Positions 19,096-31,573 of a DNA stretch of 64,000 bases are shown here, piece by piece. This stretch comes from Roseivivax jejudonensis (GTDB lineage Bacteria; Pseudomonadota; Alphaproteobacteria; Rhodobacterales; Rhodobacteraceae). Every line of letters starts with the position of its first letter. Position 1 is the first letter of the stretch. The notes below the pieces were generated by a model. That model was not told the DNA's origin. It ran no database searches and saw only the letters and a list, made by a program, of their open reading frames with translations. The position numbers and the translations under genes were made by a program. Location of the stretch: contig NZ_FWFK01000003.1 of the NCBI RefSeq assembly GCF_900172265.1, forward strand, positions 434,001 to 498,000, in the 5' to 3' direction.

Positions 19096-20550
19096 TCAGG
19101 CCTTGATGTCGCGCCAGCGGCGCCCGTCGCGATGCATCAGCATCAGCGCGTCCTCCGGCCCGGACGATCCCGGGTCGTAGGGCTTCGGCACATCGCCGCG
19201 CGCCTCCCAGCTGTCGATCAACGGATCGGTCCACGCCCATGCGGCCTCGACCTCGTCGCCGCGCATGAACAATGTCTGGTTGCCGCGGATTACGTCCATC
19301 ACCAAACGTTCGTAGGCGTCCGGCACCTCGCCGCCGTCCGGACCGAGCGCGTCCGCGAAACTCATGTCCAGCGGGACATCGAGAAGCCGCATCCCGCCCG
19401 GTCCCGGCTCCTTGATCGTGACGTCGAGCGTCATGCCTTCGTTCGGCTGCAGCCGGATCGCCAGCACGTTGCGATGGCGCCCCGCCTCGGCGCCGAAAAT
19501 CGAGTGTGGCGCGTCCTTGAACACAACCGCGATCTCCGAGGCGCGCGCCCGCAACATCTTGCCCGTGCGCAGGTAGAACGGCGTCCCGGCCCACCGCCAG
19601 TTCGAGATATGCGCCTTGAGCGCGACGAAGCTTTCGGTGCGCGACCGCTCGTTTTCCACGTGCGCCCGGTAGCCCGGCTGCTTCTCGTCCGCACCATACT
19701 GGCCCCGCACGATGTGGTGCGGCTCAACCGGATCGAGCGCGCGGATCACCTTGAGCTTCTCGTCGCGCACCGCGTCCGGTTCGAACTGCGCCGGTGGCTC
19801 CATCGCGATCAGGCACAGAAGCTGCATCAGGTGGTTCTGCACCATGTCCCGCATCGCGCCGGAATGGTCGTAGTAACCGCCGCGCCCGCCGACGCCAACC
19901 GTTTCGGCCACGGTGATCTGGATGTGATCGACGAACTGAGCGTTCCAGAGCGGCTCGAACAGGACGTTGCCGAAGCGCACGGCCATCAGGTTCTGGACCG
20001 TCTCCTTCCCGAGATAGTGGTCGATCCGGTAGATCTGCGTCTCGTCGAAGTACTGGGCGAGCTCGCGATTGAGCGCGCGGGCGCTCTCGAGATCGTTGCC
20101 GAAGGGTTTTTCCACCACGATCCGGCTCGTCTCCGTGGCGAGCCCGAACGTGCGCAGCCGCTCTGCGAGATCGCCGAAAAGCGACGGCCCGACAGAGAAG
20201 TAGAACGCGCGCACGCAATCGTCGCGCAGCTTGTCCTCCAGCTCCGACCAGCCGGCTTCGCCCTTGGCGTCGACGGACTGGTAGGCGACGCGCTCTAGAA
20301 ACGCATCGAGATCGCCGGGATCGGGCGTGCCGTTGCCCCCGAACTCGACGATCGCCTCGCGCACCATCTCGCGGAACGCGGCGTCGTCCATGTCGGACCG
20401 GGCCGCCCCGATGACCTGAGCGTCGGCAGGCATCTGGCCCGCCCGGAACCGGCGGAAAAGGCCCGGCAGGATCTTGCGCCGCGCCAGATCGCCGGTGCCG
20501 CCGAAGATCACGAGGTCGAAGCTGTCGACCGGGATGACACGCGATACCAT
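19096..20550 (-). CDS. zwf: glucose-6-phosphate 1-dehydrogenase
   Basis: A 484-residue NADP-linked dehydrogenase. The N-terminal Rossmann motif is DLVIFGGTGDLARRKI, and the active-site signature is RIDHYLGKETVQN. The start at 20550 has GGAGG 7 bases upstream; 88 in-frame codons further up are rejected as non-coding. It heads the zwf-pgl-pgi operon. A palindrome of LacI-family type (20620-20633) lies 70 bases upstream and may control the operon. No edd or eda genes are in the window, so the choice between the Entner-Doudoroff and pentose phosphate pathways cannot be read here. Confidence 0.97.
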   Translation of the reverse strand: MVSRVIPVDSFDLVIFGGTGDLARRKILPGLFRRFRAGQMPADAQVIGAARSDMDDAAFREMVREAIVEFGGNGTPDPGDLDAFLERVAYQSVDAKGEAGWSELEDKLRDDCVRAFYFSVGPSLFGDLAERLRTFGLATETSRIVVEKPFGNDLESARALNRELAQYFDETQIYRIDHYLGKETVQNLMAVRFGNVLFEPLWNAQFVDHIQITVAETVGVGGRGGYYDHSGAMRDMVQNHLMQLLCLIAMEPPAQFEPDAVRDEKLKVIRALDPVEPHHIVRGQYGADEKQPGYRAHVENERSRTESFVALKAHISNWRWAGTPFYLRTGKMLRARASEIAVVFKDAPHSIFGAEAGRHRNVLAIRLQPNEGMTLDVTIKEPGPGGMRLLDVPLDMSFADALGPDGGEVPDAYERLVMDVIRGNQTLFMRGDEVEAAWAWTDPLIDSWEARGDVPKPYDPGSSGPEDALMLMHRDGRRWRDIKA

Positions 20551-20619
20551 GAGAGCCTCCGGATCCTGTTCCGCACTGTGCTTTCGCGAGGGTCCAAAAC
20601 CACCGGATCTGACCGGCGC

Positions 20620-20633
20620 TGTTATCGCTAACG
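20620..20633 (-). promoter_or_regulatory. putative LacI-family operator upstream of zwf
   Basis: TGTTATCGCTAACG matches the LacI-family pattern TGTTA-nCGn-TAACA with one mismatch and is centred on CG. It lies 70 bases upstream of zwf in the 275-base divergent gap. No LacI-family gene is in the window, so the regulator is unknown. Nothing else in the gap is recognisable. Confidence 0.45.
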
Positions 20634-20825
20634 GCACCCTCGCCGCGGCGAATACCGCGGCTCCGCGCGAAAGTCTAACATTCGTCGCCGTGCCGGCAAT
20701 GGCGCGACCCGATTGCAACGCCGTCCGCGCCTGTCGCCTCGGCAGCGGCCCGCATGCACCGCAAACGGCGCTTGCCGTCGCGCCTGCCCCGTGCGAGGCC
20801 ACTTGTCGACCCATCGGAGCCTTCC

Positions 20826-21788
20826 ATGCCCCCGCGCAAGATCATCATCGACACCGATCCCGGTCAGGACGACGCGGTCGCTATCCTGCTCGCTCTCGCC
20901 TCCCCGGCCGAGATCGAGGTGCTCGGCATCACGGCGGTGGCCGGCAACGTCCCGCTCGAACTGACTGCGCGCAACGCCCGCATCGTCTGCGAACTCGCCG
21001 GGCGCCCGGACATCCCGGTCCATGCCGGCTGCGACCGGCCGCTCGCCCGGCCCCTCGTCACGGCCGAGCATGTTCACGGACGATCCGGGCTCGACGGTCC
21101 GGACCTGCCCGATCCGACGATGCCGCTGCAGGACACGCACGCCGTCGATTTCATCATCGACACGCTCCGCGCCGAACCCGAGGGCAGCGTCACCCTCTGC
21201 CCGCTCGGCCCGCTCACCAACGTGGCCACCGCGCTCGCCCGCGCGCCGGACATCGCCCCCCGCATCGCCGAAATCGTGCTGATGGGCGGCGCGTATTTCG
21301 AGGTGGGCAACATCACCCCCACGGCGGAGTTCAACATCTACGTCGATCCCGAGGCGGCAGCGCAGGTCTTCGCCGCCGGCGTGCCGATCACGGTCATGCC
21401 GCTCGACGTCACCCACAAGGCATTGGTCACCCGTCCGCGGAACGACGCCTTCCGGACGCTCGGCACGGCGGTCGGTCACGCCGTCGCCGAGATGACCGAT
21501 TTCTTCGAGCGCTTCGACCGCGAGAAATACGGATCGCTGGGCGCCCCGCTCCACGATCCCTGCGTCACCGCCTACCTGGTCGCGCCCGACATCTTCACCG
21601 GGCGCCACATCAACGTCGAGATCGAGACGATGTCCGACCTGACGCTCGGCATGACCGTCGCGGACTGGTGGCGCGTGACCGAGCGCGCGCCGAACGCGAC
21701 CTTCATGGGCGATCTCGACGCGGACCGGTTCTTCGCGCTTCTGACCGAACGGCTCGGCCGCCTGCCGCTGACGGAGAGCGTCGCATGA
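20826..21788 (+). CDS. inosine-uridine preferring nucleoside hydrolase family protein
   Basis: A 320-residue hydrolase that cleaves the N-glycosidic bond of ribonucleosides. The calcium-binding signature DTDPGQDDAVAI is at the N-terminus. EVGNITPTAEFNIYVDPEAA mid-protein and LHDPCVTAYLVAPDIF near residue 265 are the other family motifs. GGAG precedes the ATG at 20826. The stop overlaps the start of the following GNAT gene (ATGA), so the two are coupled. Purine or pyrimidine preference cannot be decided from sequence. It probably serves nucleoside salvage in the cytoplasm. Confidence 0.92.
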   Translation: MPPRKIIIDTDPGQDDAVAILLALASPAEIEVLGITAVAGNVPLELTARNARIVCELAGRPDIPVHAGCDRPLARPLVTAEHVHGRSGLDGPDLPDPTMPLQDTHAVDFIIDTLRAEPEGSVTLCPLGPLTNVATALARAPDIAPRIAEIVLMGGAYFEVGNITPTAEFNIYVDPEAAAQVFAAGVPITVMPLDVTHKALVTRPRNDAFRTLGTAVGHAVAEMTDFFERFDREKYGSLGAPLHDPCVTAYLVAPDIFTGRHINVEIETMSDLTLGMTVADWWRVTERAPNATFMGDLDADRFFALLTERLGRLPLTESVA

Positions 21789-22234
21789 AATCCCTTCACC
21801 TCGCCGGCCCCGACGACGCGCCGAAGCTCCTGCCTCTTGTGGCCGCCTTCCACGACGAGCAGGGCTACGGCACCGACGCCGCGCACCAGGAGGCGGCGGT
21901 CGCCCCGCTGCTCGAGGGATCGCCGCACGGCGCGGTCTGGCTCGTCGGCCCCCGCAAGGCGCCGGTCGGCTACATCGTCATCACCTTCGGCTGGTCGGTC
22001 GAATTCGGCGGTCTCGATGCGATCGTCGACGAGATCTACATCCGGGCGGCCGTGCGCGGCCGCGGCATGGGCTCGGACGCGCTCGAGGGGATCGCAAAGG
22101 CGCTGCGCGACGCGGGCGTGCGCGCCCTGCACCTGGAGGCGAGCCGGGAGGATTCGCGGCTCGCCGCGTTCTACGAGCGGGCGCGCTTCCGCCCGCGCGC
22201 CGGCTACATGTTCATGTCGCGCGTGCTCGGCTGA
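21785..22234 (+). CDS. GNAT family N-acetyltransferase
   Basis: A 149-residue acetyl-CoA-dependent acyltransferase beginning [20 protein letters not shown]. The acetyl-CoA-binding loop is [19 protein letters not shown] (Q/RxxGxG type), followed by [21 protein letters not shown], the usual motif B region. Its ATG overlaps the nucleoside hydrolase stop, so it is translated from the same message. The substrate is unknown; coupling to nucleoside salvage is only positional. Confidence 0.9.
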   Translation: MKSLHLAGPDDAPKLLPLVAAFHDEQGYGTDAAHQEAAVAPLLEGSPHGAVWLVGPRKAPVGYIVITFGWSVEFGGLDAIVDEIYIRAAVRGRGMGSDALEGIAKALRDAGVRALHLEASREDSRLAAFYERARFRPRAGYMFMSRVLG

Positions 22235-22268
22235 CGGGACCAAGTGCGGCGCTCCCGATCCGCGCGCC

Positions 22269-22808
22269 TCACGACATCGAGGCGACGACGATCACCATGA
22301 TCACCGAATAGAGCATGATGCCGCCGCCGATCATCCAGATCGGATAGCTGCGCCCGATGCTCGCCTTGGCGAGTTCCCGCGCCTGGTAGATCAGGTCCGG
22401 CCACGTGTAGCTGACGAAGTCGCCCTGCGTGAACACGACCTGGATCCTGCCCTCGGCATCCACCACCGGCAGGCGGCGGAAGCGCTCGTTCGACATGATC
22501 CGCAGCCAGTCGACCACGTCGTCGGTCTCGCGCGCGACGCGCGGCTCGCGCGTCATCACCTCGCCGAGCGTCACCTCGCCTGCGCTGCGCCCGGGGCCGA
22601 CAATCTTGCGCATCACGTCGCGCTCGGTGACCACGCCGATCACCTTCTCGCTCTCGTCGACCACGATGACCGAGCCGTAATTCTTCTCGTTCATCGCGGT
22701 GACGGCCTCGTGCACCGTCGCGCTTTCGCGAAAGGTCAGCGGGCGCGGCTTCGACTTGTACTCGGGGCGGTCCTTCAGCGCCATGCCGATGCGGTCCGTG
22801 GCTGTCAT
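22269..22808 (-). CDS. tandem CBS-domain protein with C-terminal membrane anchor
   Basis: A 179-residue protein with two CBS domains (residues about 22-75 and 85-140; motifs [20 protein letters not shown] and [19 protein letters not shown]). A single hydrophobic helix follows at the end ([20 protein letters not shown]). CBS pairs bind adenine nucleotides and act as energy or redox sensors; the anchor suggests a membrane partner, not identifiable here. GGAG precedes the ATG at 22808. Convergent with the GNAT gene and divergent from selO. Confidence 0.87.
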   Translation of the reverse strand: MTATDRIGMALKDRPEYKSKPRPLTFRESATVHEAVTAMNEKNYGSVIVVDESEKVIGVVTERDVMRKIVGPGRSAGEVTLGEVMTREPRVARETDDVVDWLRIMSNERFRRLPVVDAEGRIQVVFTQGDFVSYTWPDLIYQARELAKASIGRSYPIWMIGGGIMLYSVIMVIVVASMS

Positions 22809-22919
22809 GCGGGGATCTCCTGCGTCGTGGGGCCTTCCCGTCATGTTAGCGCGATCCCGGCGGAGGCAATGGCGCCCCTGCGGGTGGCGGGGCGGCGCGG
22901 CGATGCCTATCTTCCGGCC

Positions 22920-24338
22920 ATGACGCTCTCGATCCCGTTCGACAACAGCTACGCCGCCCTGCCCGACGCGCTCTATTCCCGGCTCGACCCGACGCCGGTC
23001 GCGCGCCCCGAACTCATGGCCTGGAACGCGCCCCTCGGCGACGCGCTCGGCATCGCGCGCGCCGACGACGCGACCCTGGCGCGCGTCTTCTCGGGCAGCG
23101 AGGTGCCGCGCGGCGCGGCGCCCCTGGCCCAGATCTACGCCGGCCACCAGTTCGGCCAGTTCAATCCGCAACTCGGCGACGGCCGCGCGCTTCTATTGGG
23201 CGAGGTGATCGACCGGACCGGCCGGCGCCGCGACATCCAGCTCAAGGGCTCCGGCCCGACGCCCTACTCGCGCATGGGTGACGGCCGCGCGTGGCTCGGG
23301 CCCGTCCTGCGCGAATACCTGGTGTCCGAAGCAATGCACGCCATGGGCGTGCCCACGACGCGCGCTCTGGCCGCGGTCCGCACCGGCGAGACCGTGCTGC
23401 GCGAGGCGCCGCTGCCCGGCGCGGTCCTGACACGCGTCGCATCGAGCCATATCCGCGTCGGGACCTTCCAGATCTTCGCCGCCCGCCGTGACGCCACCGC
23501 CCTCGAGGCGCTCTACGCCCACACCGTGGAGCGCCACTATCCCGACGCCACGGATCCCGGCGACCTGCTCGACCGCGTCATCGCACGGCAGGCCGCACTC
23601 GTCGCGCAATGGATGAGCGTCGGCTTCATCCACGGCGTGATGAACACCGACAACACCACGCTCTCGGGCGAGACGATCGATTACGGGCCCTGTGCCTTCC
23701 TCGACGCCTACCACCCCGACACGGTGTTCTCCTCGATCGACCGCTTCGGACGCTACGGCTACGCCAACCAGGCCGACGTGATCGTGTGGAACATGGCGCA
23801 ACTCGCCACGGCCCTGCTGCCGCTGATGCCCGATCCCGAGGCCGCGGTGGAGCCCTTCACCCGCCAGGTCCACGCGATGCCCGACCGCATCCGCGCCGAA
23901 TGGGAGCGGCGCTTCGCCGCCAAGATCGGCATCGCCGAGCCGCTAGCGGGCGACGCCGCGCTGGTGACCGACCTGCTGACGCGCATGCAGGCGAACCAGG
24001 CCGACTTCACCACCACCTTCCGCGGCCTGCTGACCGGAACCGCGCGCGACGCCTTCACCGACCGGTCGGCCTTCGACGACTGGGCGACAGGGTGGCGCGC
24101 CCGCCTCGCCGACGAGGACGCGCCCGAGGACCTGATGGCGCGGTCTAACCCCGCGTTCATCCCGCGCAACCATCGCATCGAGGAGGCGATCACGGCCGCC
24201 GTCGCCGGCGACGACGCGCCGTTCCACCGCCTGCGCGAAGTGCTCGCGCGCCCGTATGAGGATCAGCCCGAGGCCGCCGATCTCGCCCGCACGCCGCTCC
24301 CGGAGGAGCGCGTGGCCGCCACCTTCTGCGGCACGTGA
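22920..24338 (+). CDS. selO: SelO, protein adenylyltransferase (AMPylase) pseudokinase
   Basis: A 472-residue SelO/YdiU protein, which transfers AMP to protein hydroxyl groups and is linked to redox homeostasis. Family motifs are [40 protein letters not shown] (nucleotide-binding lysine), [20 protein letters not shown] and [13 protein letters not shown] (metal-binding Asp). The protein ends ATFCGT, so the C-terminal redox position is Cys rather than selenocysteine. The ATG at 22920 gives the family N-terminus. The gene stands alone in orientation between the CBS gene and zntB. Confidence 0.95.
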   Translation: MTLSIPFDNSYAALPDALYSRLDPTPVARPELMAWNAPLGDALGIARADDATLARVFSGSEVPRGAAPLAQIYAGHQFGQFNPQLGDGRALLLGEVIDRTGRRRDIQLKGSGPTPYSRMGDGRAWLGPVLREYLVSEAMHAMGVPTTRALAAVRTGETVLREAPLPGAVLTRVASSHIRVGTFQIFAARRDATALEALYAHTVERHYPDATDPGDLLDRVIARQAALVAQWMSVGFIHGVMNTDNTTLSGETIDYGPCAFLDAYHPDTVFSSIDRFGRYGYANQADVIVWNMAQLATALLPLMPDPEAAVEPFTRQVHAMPDRIRAEWERRFAAKIGIAEPLAGDAALVTDLLTRMQANQADFTTTFRGLLTGTARDAFTDRSAFDDWATGWRARLADEDAPEDLMARSNPAFIPRNHRIEEAITAAVAGDDAPFHRLREVLARPYEDQPEAADLARTPLPEERVAATFCGT

Positions 24339-24394
24339 GCGTCCTGCCCCACCCGGGGCCGCGCGTCGTGCCACCGGTGCGCGCCCGCCCCGCC

Positions 24395-24446
24395 CTTCAT
24401 CTTGCCGCAAACCCCGGGGAGCGCGAGGGGCTGGCCCCTCGCTCCG
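24395..24446. repeat. intergenic palindromic repeat, copy B
   Basis: The lead-in CTTCATCTTGCCGCAAACCC runs into GGGGAGC and a hairpin GCGAGGGGC (24423-24431), loop TG, GCCCCTCGC (24434-24442). The hairpin arms match those of the repeats at 31490 and 39262. It occupies the 175-base gap between selO and zntB. There is no T run, so terminator function is unclear. Confidence 0.75.
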
Positions 24447-24513
24447 GCCGCGCCGCGACCGCGCCGCCGGGACAATCGACCGCACCGACCCGCACCAGCC
24501 CGAGCGCGCGCCC

Positions 24514-25464
24514 ATGACCCCGATCTTCGCCTACGACATCGACGCCGACGGCGGTCCCACGCGTGTCGACGACCTCTCGGCGCCGGTCTCCGGCGCCTAT
24601 CGCTGGATCCACGCCGATTTCACCCATGCCGGCACCGGGGAGTGGCTCTTCGCCCACCTGCCGGAGCGCGCGGCCGAGATCCTGTCGCAACCCGAGACGC
24701 GGCCCCGGGCGCTGGCGCATGCCGGCGGGCTGATCGTGATCCTGCGCGGGCTCAATCTCGATCCCGCCGCCGACGATCCCGAGGACATGGTCGCGCTGCG
24801 GCTCTGGGTGGCGCCGGGACTGGTGGTCAGCGTGCGCCGGCGCCTGGTGCGCGCGGCGCAGGATCTCGGCGATGCGGCGGCGGCGGGCCGCGCGCCGGCG
24901 AGCCCGCAGATGCTGCTGGTCGCGCTCGCCACGCATTTCACCGACCGCATCGAGCGCCACGGCGTCGCGCTTGAAGACCGCGTGGACGATCTCGAGGACA
25001 CGCTCTTCGCGGACGACCGGCACCCCGACCGCAAGGCGCTGCCGGAATCCCGCACCGCGTCGATTCGCCTGCACCGCTTCCTCTCGCCGCAGGCGGCGGC
25101 GCTCGGCGCGTTGACCGATCCCCGCCTTCCGGTGATCGACGACGAGGCGCGCGAGGATCTGTCCGAACTGGCCGATCGCGCCCAGCGCGCCGTCGAGGAG
25201 GTGAGCGCGGTCCGCGACCGGCTCGGCGCGCTGACCGAGCACGTGGACATGCGCCAGACCGCGCGGCTGTCGCGCAACTCCTACGCGCTTTCGATCGTCG
25301 CCGCGATCTTTCTGCCGATGAGCTTCCTGACCGGGCTTTTCGGGGTGAACGTGGCCGGCATGCCGGGCACCGGTACGCCCGCGGCGTTCGCGCTCCTGAC
25401 GCTGGCGAGCCTCGGGCTCGGGGCGCTGGTCTACCTCGTCTTGCGCGCGATGCGGCTGTTCTGA
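24514..25464 (+). CDS. zntB: ZntB/CorA family divalent metal (zinc) transporter
   Basis: A 316-residue CorA-superfamily protein: a large cytoplasmic N-terminal domain, a long helix (residues about 200-255) and two C-terminal membrane helices joined by the signature GVN (LTGLFGVNVAGMPG). The loop after GVN (AGMPGTGTPAA) resembles ZntB rather than the MPEL loop of CorA, pointing to zinc rather than magnesium. The ATG at 24514 gives the normal N-terminus; earlier frame is repeat sequence. Direction of transport (import or efflux) is debated for the family. It is followed by a TerB-like gene. Confidence 0.85.
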   Translation: MTPIFAYDIDADGGPTRVDDLSAPVSGAYRWIHADFTHAGTGEWLFAHLPERAAEILSQPETRPRALAHAGGLIVILRGLNLDPAADDPEDMVALRLWVAPGLVVSVRRRLVRAAQDLGDAAAAGRAPASPQMLLVALATHFTDRIERHGVALEDRVDDLEDTLFADDRHPDRKALPESRTASIRLHRFLSPQAAALGALTDPRLPVIDDEAREDLSELADRAQRAVEEVSAVRDRLGALTEHVDMRQTARLSRNSYALSIVAAIFLPMSFLTGLFGVNVAGMPGTGTPAAFALLTLASLGLGALVYLVLRAMRLF

Positions 25465-25560
25465 GGCTCGCGCGTCCGCGCACGATGTGCAAGTCTGGCG
25501 CCGGGCCAGACCTCAACCGCGGTCCGGGACCGGACCCGATCACCCAGGAGGACGACACCA

Positions 25561-26358
25561 ATGGGCATGATGAAGACCCTCGCCAAGGTCGCGATCGGAT
25601 ACGCCGCGGCGCGCGGCGTCGACCGGATGAGCCGCGGTCAGGGGCTCGCCGGGCTGTTCGGCGGCGGCGCGCAGGTCAAGGGTGACCACCCGATGACCAA
25701 GGCCGGCAGCCAGATGAGCGCGGCGATGCAGGGCGGCGCCACCCAGGCGACGCAACCGATGCAGGCGATGCTCGACAAGATGCGCGCCTCGGGCTTCGAT
25801 CTCTCGGCGATGATGGGGGGCGGCGCGGCGGCGGCCGGCGCGGGCCAGCCCAGGCCCGGCAGCGGGCTGCTCTCCTCGATGCCCGCGGGCGGAACCGGCG
25901 TTTCGGGCATGCTCGCGGCCGCCGGCGGCGCCGCGGCGATGGGCGGCCAGGGCGTCGGCGCGCTTCTCGACCAATTCAACACCGAGACGACCGCGCCCGA
26001 GCTTGAAAAGAGCGCCGGTCTCATGCTCCGCGCGATGATTCAGGCGGCCAAGGCCGACGGCGAGATCGACGCAGACGAGAAAGCCAAGATTCTCGAACTG
26101 GTCGGCGACGATGCGACACCCGAGGACATCGCGTTCGTGAAGGCCGAACTGGCCGCGCCGATCGACGTGGAGGGCCTCGCCGCCGAGGTGCCGCCGGCAC
26201 AGCGCATGCCGATCTATTCCGCCTCGCTGATGACGATCCGCGTCGATACCGATGCCGAAGCCCAGTATCTCGACCGGCTCGCGAAGGCGCTCGACCTCGA
26301 CGAGCCGACGGTCAACGCGCTCCACGTCCAGCAGGGCCTGCAGCCGCTCTATGCCTGA
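25561..26358 (+). CDS. TerB-like/DUF533 family protein
   Basis: A 265-residue protein in two parts. Residues 1-140 are rich in Gly, Ala and Met with little predicted structure. Residues 150-265 form an all-helical TerB/DUF533 domain (LMLRAMIQAAKADGEIDADE, the acidic loop typical of TerB-like metal-binding folds). A strong AGGAGG precedes the ATG. TerB-fold proteins occur in tellurite-resistance and membrane-stress contexts, but DUF533 members have no settled function. It follows zntB by 96 bases and may share its transcript. Expected in the cytoplasm or membrane-associated. Confidence 0.8.
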   Translation: MGMMKTLAKVAIGYAAARGVDRMSRGQGLAGLFGGGAQVKGDHPMTKAGSQMSAAMQGGATQATQPMQAMLDKMRASGFDLSAMMGGGAAAAGAGQPRPGSGLLSSMPAGGTGVSGMLAAAGGAAAMGGQGVGALLDQFNTETTAPELEKSAGLMLRAMIQAAKADGEIDADEKAKILELVGDDATPEDIAFVKAELAAPIDVEGLAAEVPPAQRMPIYSASLMTIRVDTDAEAQYLDRLAKALDLDEPTVNALHVQQGLQPLYA

Positions 26359-26451
26359 CGCGACCCGGCGGCGGTCCGGCGCCCTTGTGGCCCGGCCCGC
26401 CGCCCCCGGCGCCGCGCGGTCGCCGACCGCCTCCCGGAGACCGCCCAGCCA

Positions 26452-29182
<2,731 letters not shown>

Positions 29183-29294
29183 CCGCGCGGCGCGATCGAG
29201 CAACGGCAGGGGCGGCGCGCGGTGCGGCGCGGCGTCCCTTTCGCCGCGCGTCTGCCTCGACTATCTTTGGGTAACAGTCGAAGGAACGGGCCCG

Positions 29295-29750
29295 ATGGCG
29301 CTCAGCACGCTCAAGAAGAAACGCCGAATTCAGGTGATCGCGCTCGCAGCCGTCGCGCTCGTAATCTCGACCGCACTCATCGGCTACGCGATGCGCGACG
29401 GCATCAACTTCTTCCGCTCACCGAGCCAGGTCGCGGAAGAACCACCCTCCCCCGACGAAGTCTTCCGCATCGGCGGGCTCGTGGAAGAAGGCTCGCTGAT
29501 CCGGGGATCGGGCGAGACGATCGCCTTCCGCGTCACCGATGGCGGCGCCTCCGTCGACGTCGTCTACACTGGCGTGCTGCCCGATCTCTTCGAAGAGAAC
29601 CAGGGCATGGTGGGCACCGGCCGCTTCATCGACGGCCGCTTCGAGGCGACCGAGATTCTTGCCAAGCATGACGAGACCTACATGCCGAAAGAGGTCGTCG
29701 ACGCGCTCAAGGAGCAGGGCGTCTACCAGGAGTCGGCGCCGGGAAGCTGA
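29295..29750 (+). CDS. ccmE: CcmE, periplasmic haem chaperone of cytochrome c maturation
   Basis: A 151-residue membrane-anchored haem chaperone. It has a basic N-terminus (LKKKRRIQ), one membrane helix (residues about 12-33), then an OB-fold periplasmic domain. The covalent haem-binding site HDETY (His125, Tyr129) is intact. GAAGGA precedes the ATG. It receives haem from CcmC and passes it to CcmF/H. Here it is 15.2 kb away from ccmF and on the opposite strand, whereas these genes are often adjacent (see findings). It converges on the DUF7002-like gene. Confidence 0.95.
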   Translation: MALSTLKKKRRIQVIALAAVALVISTALIGYAMRDGINFFRSPSQVAEEPPSPDEVFRIGGLVEEGSLIRGSGETIAFRVTDGGASVDVVYTGVLPDLFEENQGMVGTGRFIDGRFEATEILAKHDETYMPKEVVDALKEQGVYQESAPGS

Positions 29751-29769
29751 CCCTACGCGGGATTGCCCG

Positions 29770-30396
29770 TCACTCGATCCGGGCGGCAGCGACGGCCTCC
29801 GGCGCCAATGCACCGCACAGCGAGACCTCGCGCACCGCGTCGCGGCCCCGCCCCGCGCCGTGCCGCTGCCGGTTCACGCGAAACGCGTCCAGCCCCGAAA
29901 CGACCGGCACGAACAGCCACGCGCCGCGCCGCGCGTGCGCGCCGCCCTGCCGGAAGTTGCCGGAGTTGATCGGGCTCAGCGCGAAGCGGTCCGGCGCCGC
30001 GGCCAGAAGCCGCGCCGTGTCGAACCAGAGAACCAAGGCATCGAGATCGCGCGCGAGGCTGCGCCCGAAGGCCCGCATCGCGCGTTCCGGCCAGAAGAAC
30101 ACGCGGGCGTCCAGCAGCTCGGCCCAGCTGGCGGCGTCGTGCCCGTCGACGATCCTGTCGGCCGCCGCGCGGCCATGCAGGATCGGCAGTTGATGGTTCA
30201 GGGTCGCCGCGTGCGCGGGGCCACGGAGCGCGCGACGCTCCGAACGCAGGATGATATCGCGCGGATCGACGCCGCAGGCCCGGGCCAGCGTCGCCGCGGG
30301 CAGCAGCCCGTGGCGCACGATGCCCGGCACGTTGGCCTGCGCGGTCACGTGCGCGAGCCGCGGCCCCAAATGACGCAGAAGCGCCGGCTCGATCAC
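29770..30396 (-). CDS. uncharacterised DUF7002-like protein, possibly of ADP-ribosyltransferase fold
   Basis: A 208-residue soluble protein, probably starting at a GTG four bases after the argC stop, so translationally coupled to argC. The N-terminus AHVTAQANVPGIVRHGLLPA resembles the first strand-helix of ADP-ribosyltransferase-like folds (H-T...I...GL). ARVFFWPERAMRAFGR, LVLWFDTARLL and SPINSGNFRQGGA follow. I do not recognise a complete catalytic triad, so activity is uncertain. No signal peptide or membrane segment. The family assignment is from memory of Rhodobacterales proteins beside argC; the fold is inference. Confidence 0.6.
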   Translation of the reverse strand: MIEPALLRHLGPRLAHVTAQANVPGIVRHGLLPAATLARACGVDPRDIILRSERRALRGPAHAATLNHQLPILHGRAAADRIVDGHDAASWAELLDARVFFWPERAMRAFGRSLARDLDALVLWFDTARLLAAAPDRFALSPINSGNFRQGGAHARRGAWLFVPVVSGLDAFRVNRQRHGAGRGRDAVREVSLCGALAPEAVAAARIE

Positions 30397-30400
30397 GCCG

Positions 30401-31429
30401 TCAGGGATAGCACGGCGCCAGCATCAGGCCGGCGGTCTCGTCCTCGCCCAGCATCAGGTTGGCGTTCTGCACCGCCTGCCCCGACGAGCCTTTCGTCAGG
30501 TTGTCGAGCGCGGCGGTGACGATGGCGCGATTGCCGACACGATCGCCACTCACGCCGATATGACAGAAGTTCGAACCGCGCACGTGATGCGTGGAGGGCG
30601 ACTCGCCCATCGGCAGCACGGTCAGGAACGGCTCCTCGGCATAGGCCTCGGACAGCGTGTGGTGCACCGCCTCGGGATCGCCGGACACGTAGACGGTGGC
30701 GAGGATCCCGCGGTTCATCGGCATGAGATGCGGCGTGAACTGCACCCGCACGTCGCGGCCCGCGAGCTTCGAGAATTCCTGGTCGAACTCGCCCAGGTGC
30801 CGGTGCGTGCCGCCCAGCGCGTAGGCATGCGTGCCCTCCGAAAGCTCGGCGTGCAGCAGGTTCTCCTTGAGCGCGCGTCCGGCACCGGAGACGCCGCACT
30901 TGAGGTCGAGCACGATATCGTCGAGCCCGATCACGCCGCCGGCGATCAGCGGACGCAGCGCGAATTGCCCGGTGGCAGCGTTGCAGCCCGTCCCGGCGAC
31001 GAGCCGCGCCGCGGCGATCTCGGCCCGGTAGAACTCCGTCAGTCCGTAGACGGCCTCGTCCTGCAGATCGGGCGCCGCGTGGTCGTTGCCATACCAGCGG
31101 GCATAGGCCGCGGGATCTTCCAGCCGGAAGTCGGCGGAGAGATCGACGATCCGCAGGTGCTGCGGCAGGCGCGCGATCACCTGCTGGCTGGTCTTGTGCG
31201 GCAGCGCGCAGAAGCACAGGTCGATGTCGTCGAAAGCGATGTCCTCCCACGTCACGAGATCGGGCAGATCGAGGTGACGCAGGTGCGGGAAGACCGACGC
31301 CATCGCCTGCCCCGCCTTCGAATTGGCCGCCAGCGCGGCGACCTCGAACCCCGGATGCGTGGCGATCAGGCGGATCAGTTCCGCGCCGGTGTAGCCCGAC
31401 GCGCCGATGATGGCGATGCGGTGTGTCAT
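30401..31429 (-). CDS. argC: N-acetyl-gamma-glutamyl-phosphate reductase
   Basis: A 342-residue enzyme of arginine biosynthesis reducing N-acetylglutamyl phosphate to the semialdehyde with NADPH. The Rossmann motif [14 protein letters not shown] is at the N-terminus, and the catalytic Cys149 lies in [12 protein letters not shown]. The C-terminal [20 protein letters not shown] fits the family. GGAG precedes the ATG at 31429. Downstream is the coupled DUF7002-like gene. No other arg genes are in the window, as is usual for scattered alphaproteobacterial arg genes. Confidence 0.97.
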   Translation of the reverse strand: MTHRIAIIGASGYTGAELIRLIATHPGFEVAALAANSKAGQAMASVFPHLRHLDLPDLVTWEDIAFDDIDLCFCALPHKTSQQVIARLPQHLRIVDLSADFRLEDPAAYARWYGNDHAAPDLQDEAVYGLTEFYRAEIAAARLVAGTGCNAATGQFALRPLIAGGVIGLDDIVLDLKCGVSGAGRALKENLLHAELSEGTHAYALGGTHRHLGEFDQEFSKLAGRDVRVQFTPHLMPMNRGILATVYVSGDPEAVHHTLSEAYAEEPFLTVLPMGESPSTHHVRGSNFCHIGVSGDRVGNRAIVTAALDNLTKGSSGQAVQNANLMLGEDETAGLMLAPCYP

Positions 31430-31489
31430 GTCGCGGGTCTCCTTGACGCGTGCGTGGCGCAGATCGGCCCCCTGCGCAAGACCCCGGCC

Positions 31490-31545
31490 GCCGGAGCGAG
31501 GGGCCGGCCCCTCGCGCTCCCCGGAGTATTTCGGCCAAGAAGAAG
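31490..31545. repeat. intergenic palindromic repeat, copy C
   Basis: Inverted relative to copy D at 39262. CCGGAGCGAGGGGCCGGCCC, then CTCGCGCTCCCCGGAGTATT, then TCGGCCAAGAAGAAG. The near-identity of about 55 bases to the complement of copy D is visible by eye. It lies between murI and argC. Confidence 0.85.
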
Positions 31546-31573
31546 GGGCGGGTGAAAGACGGGGGCGCGGCGG

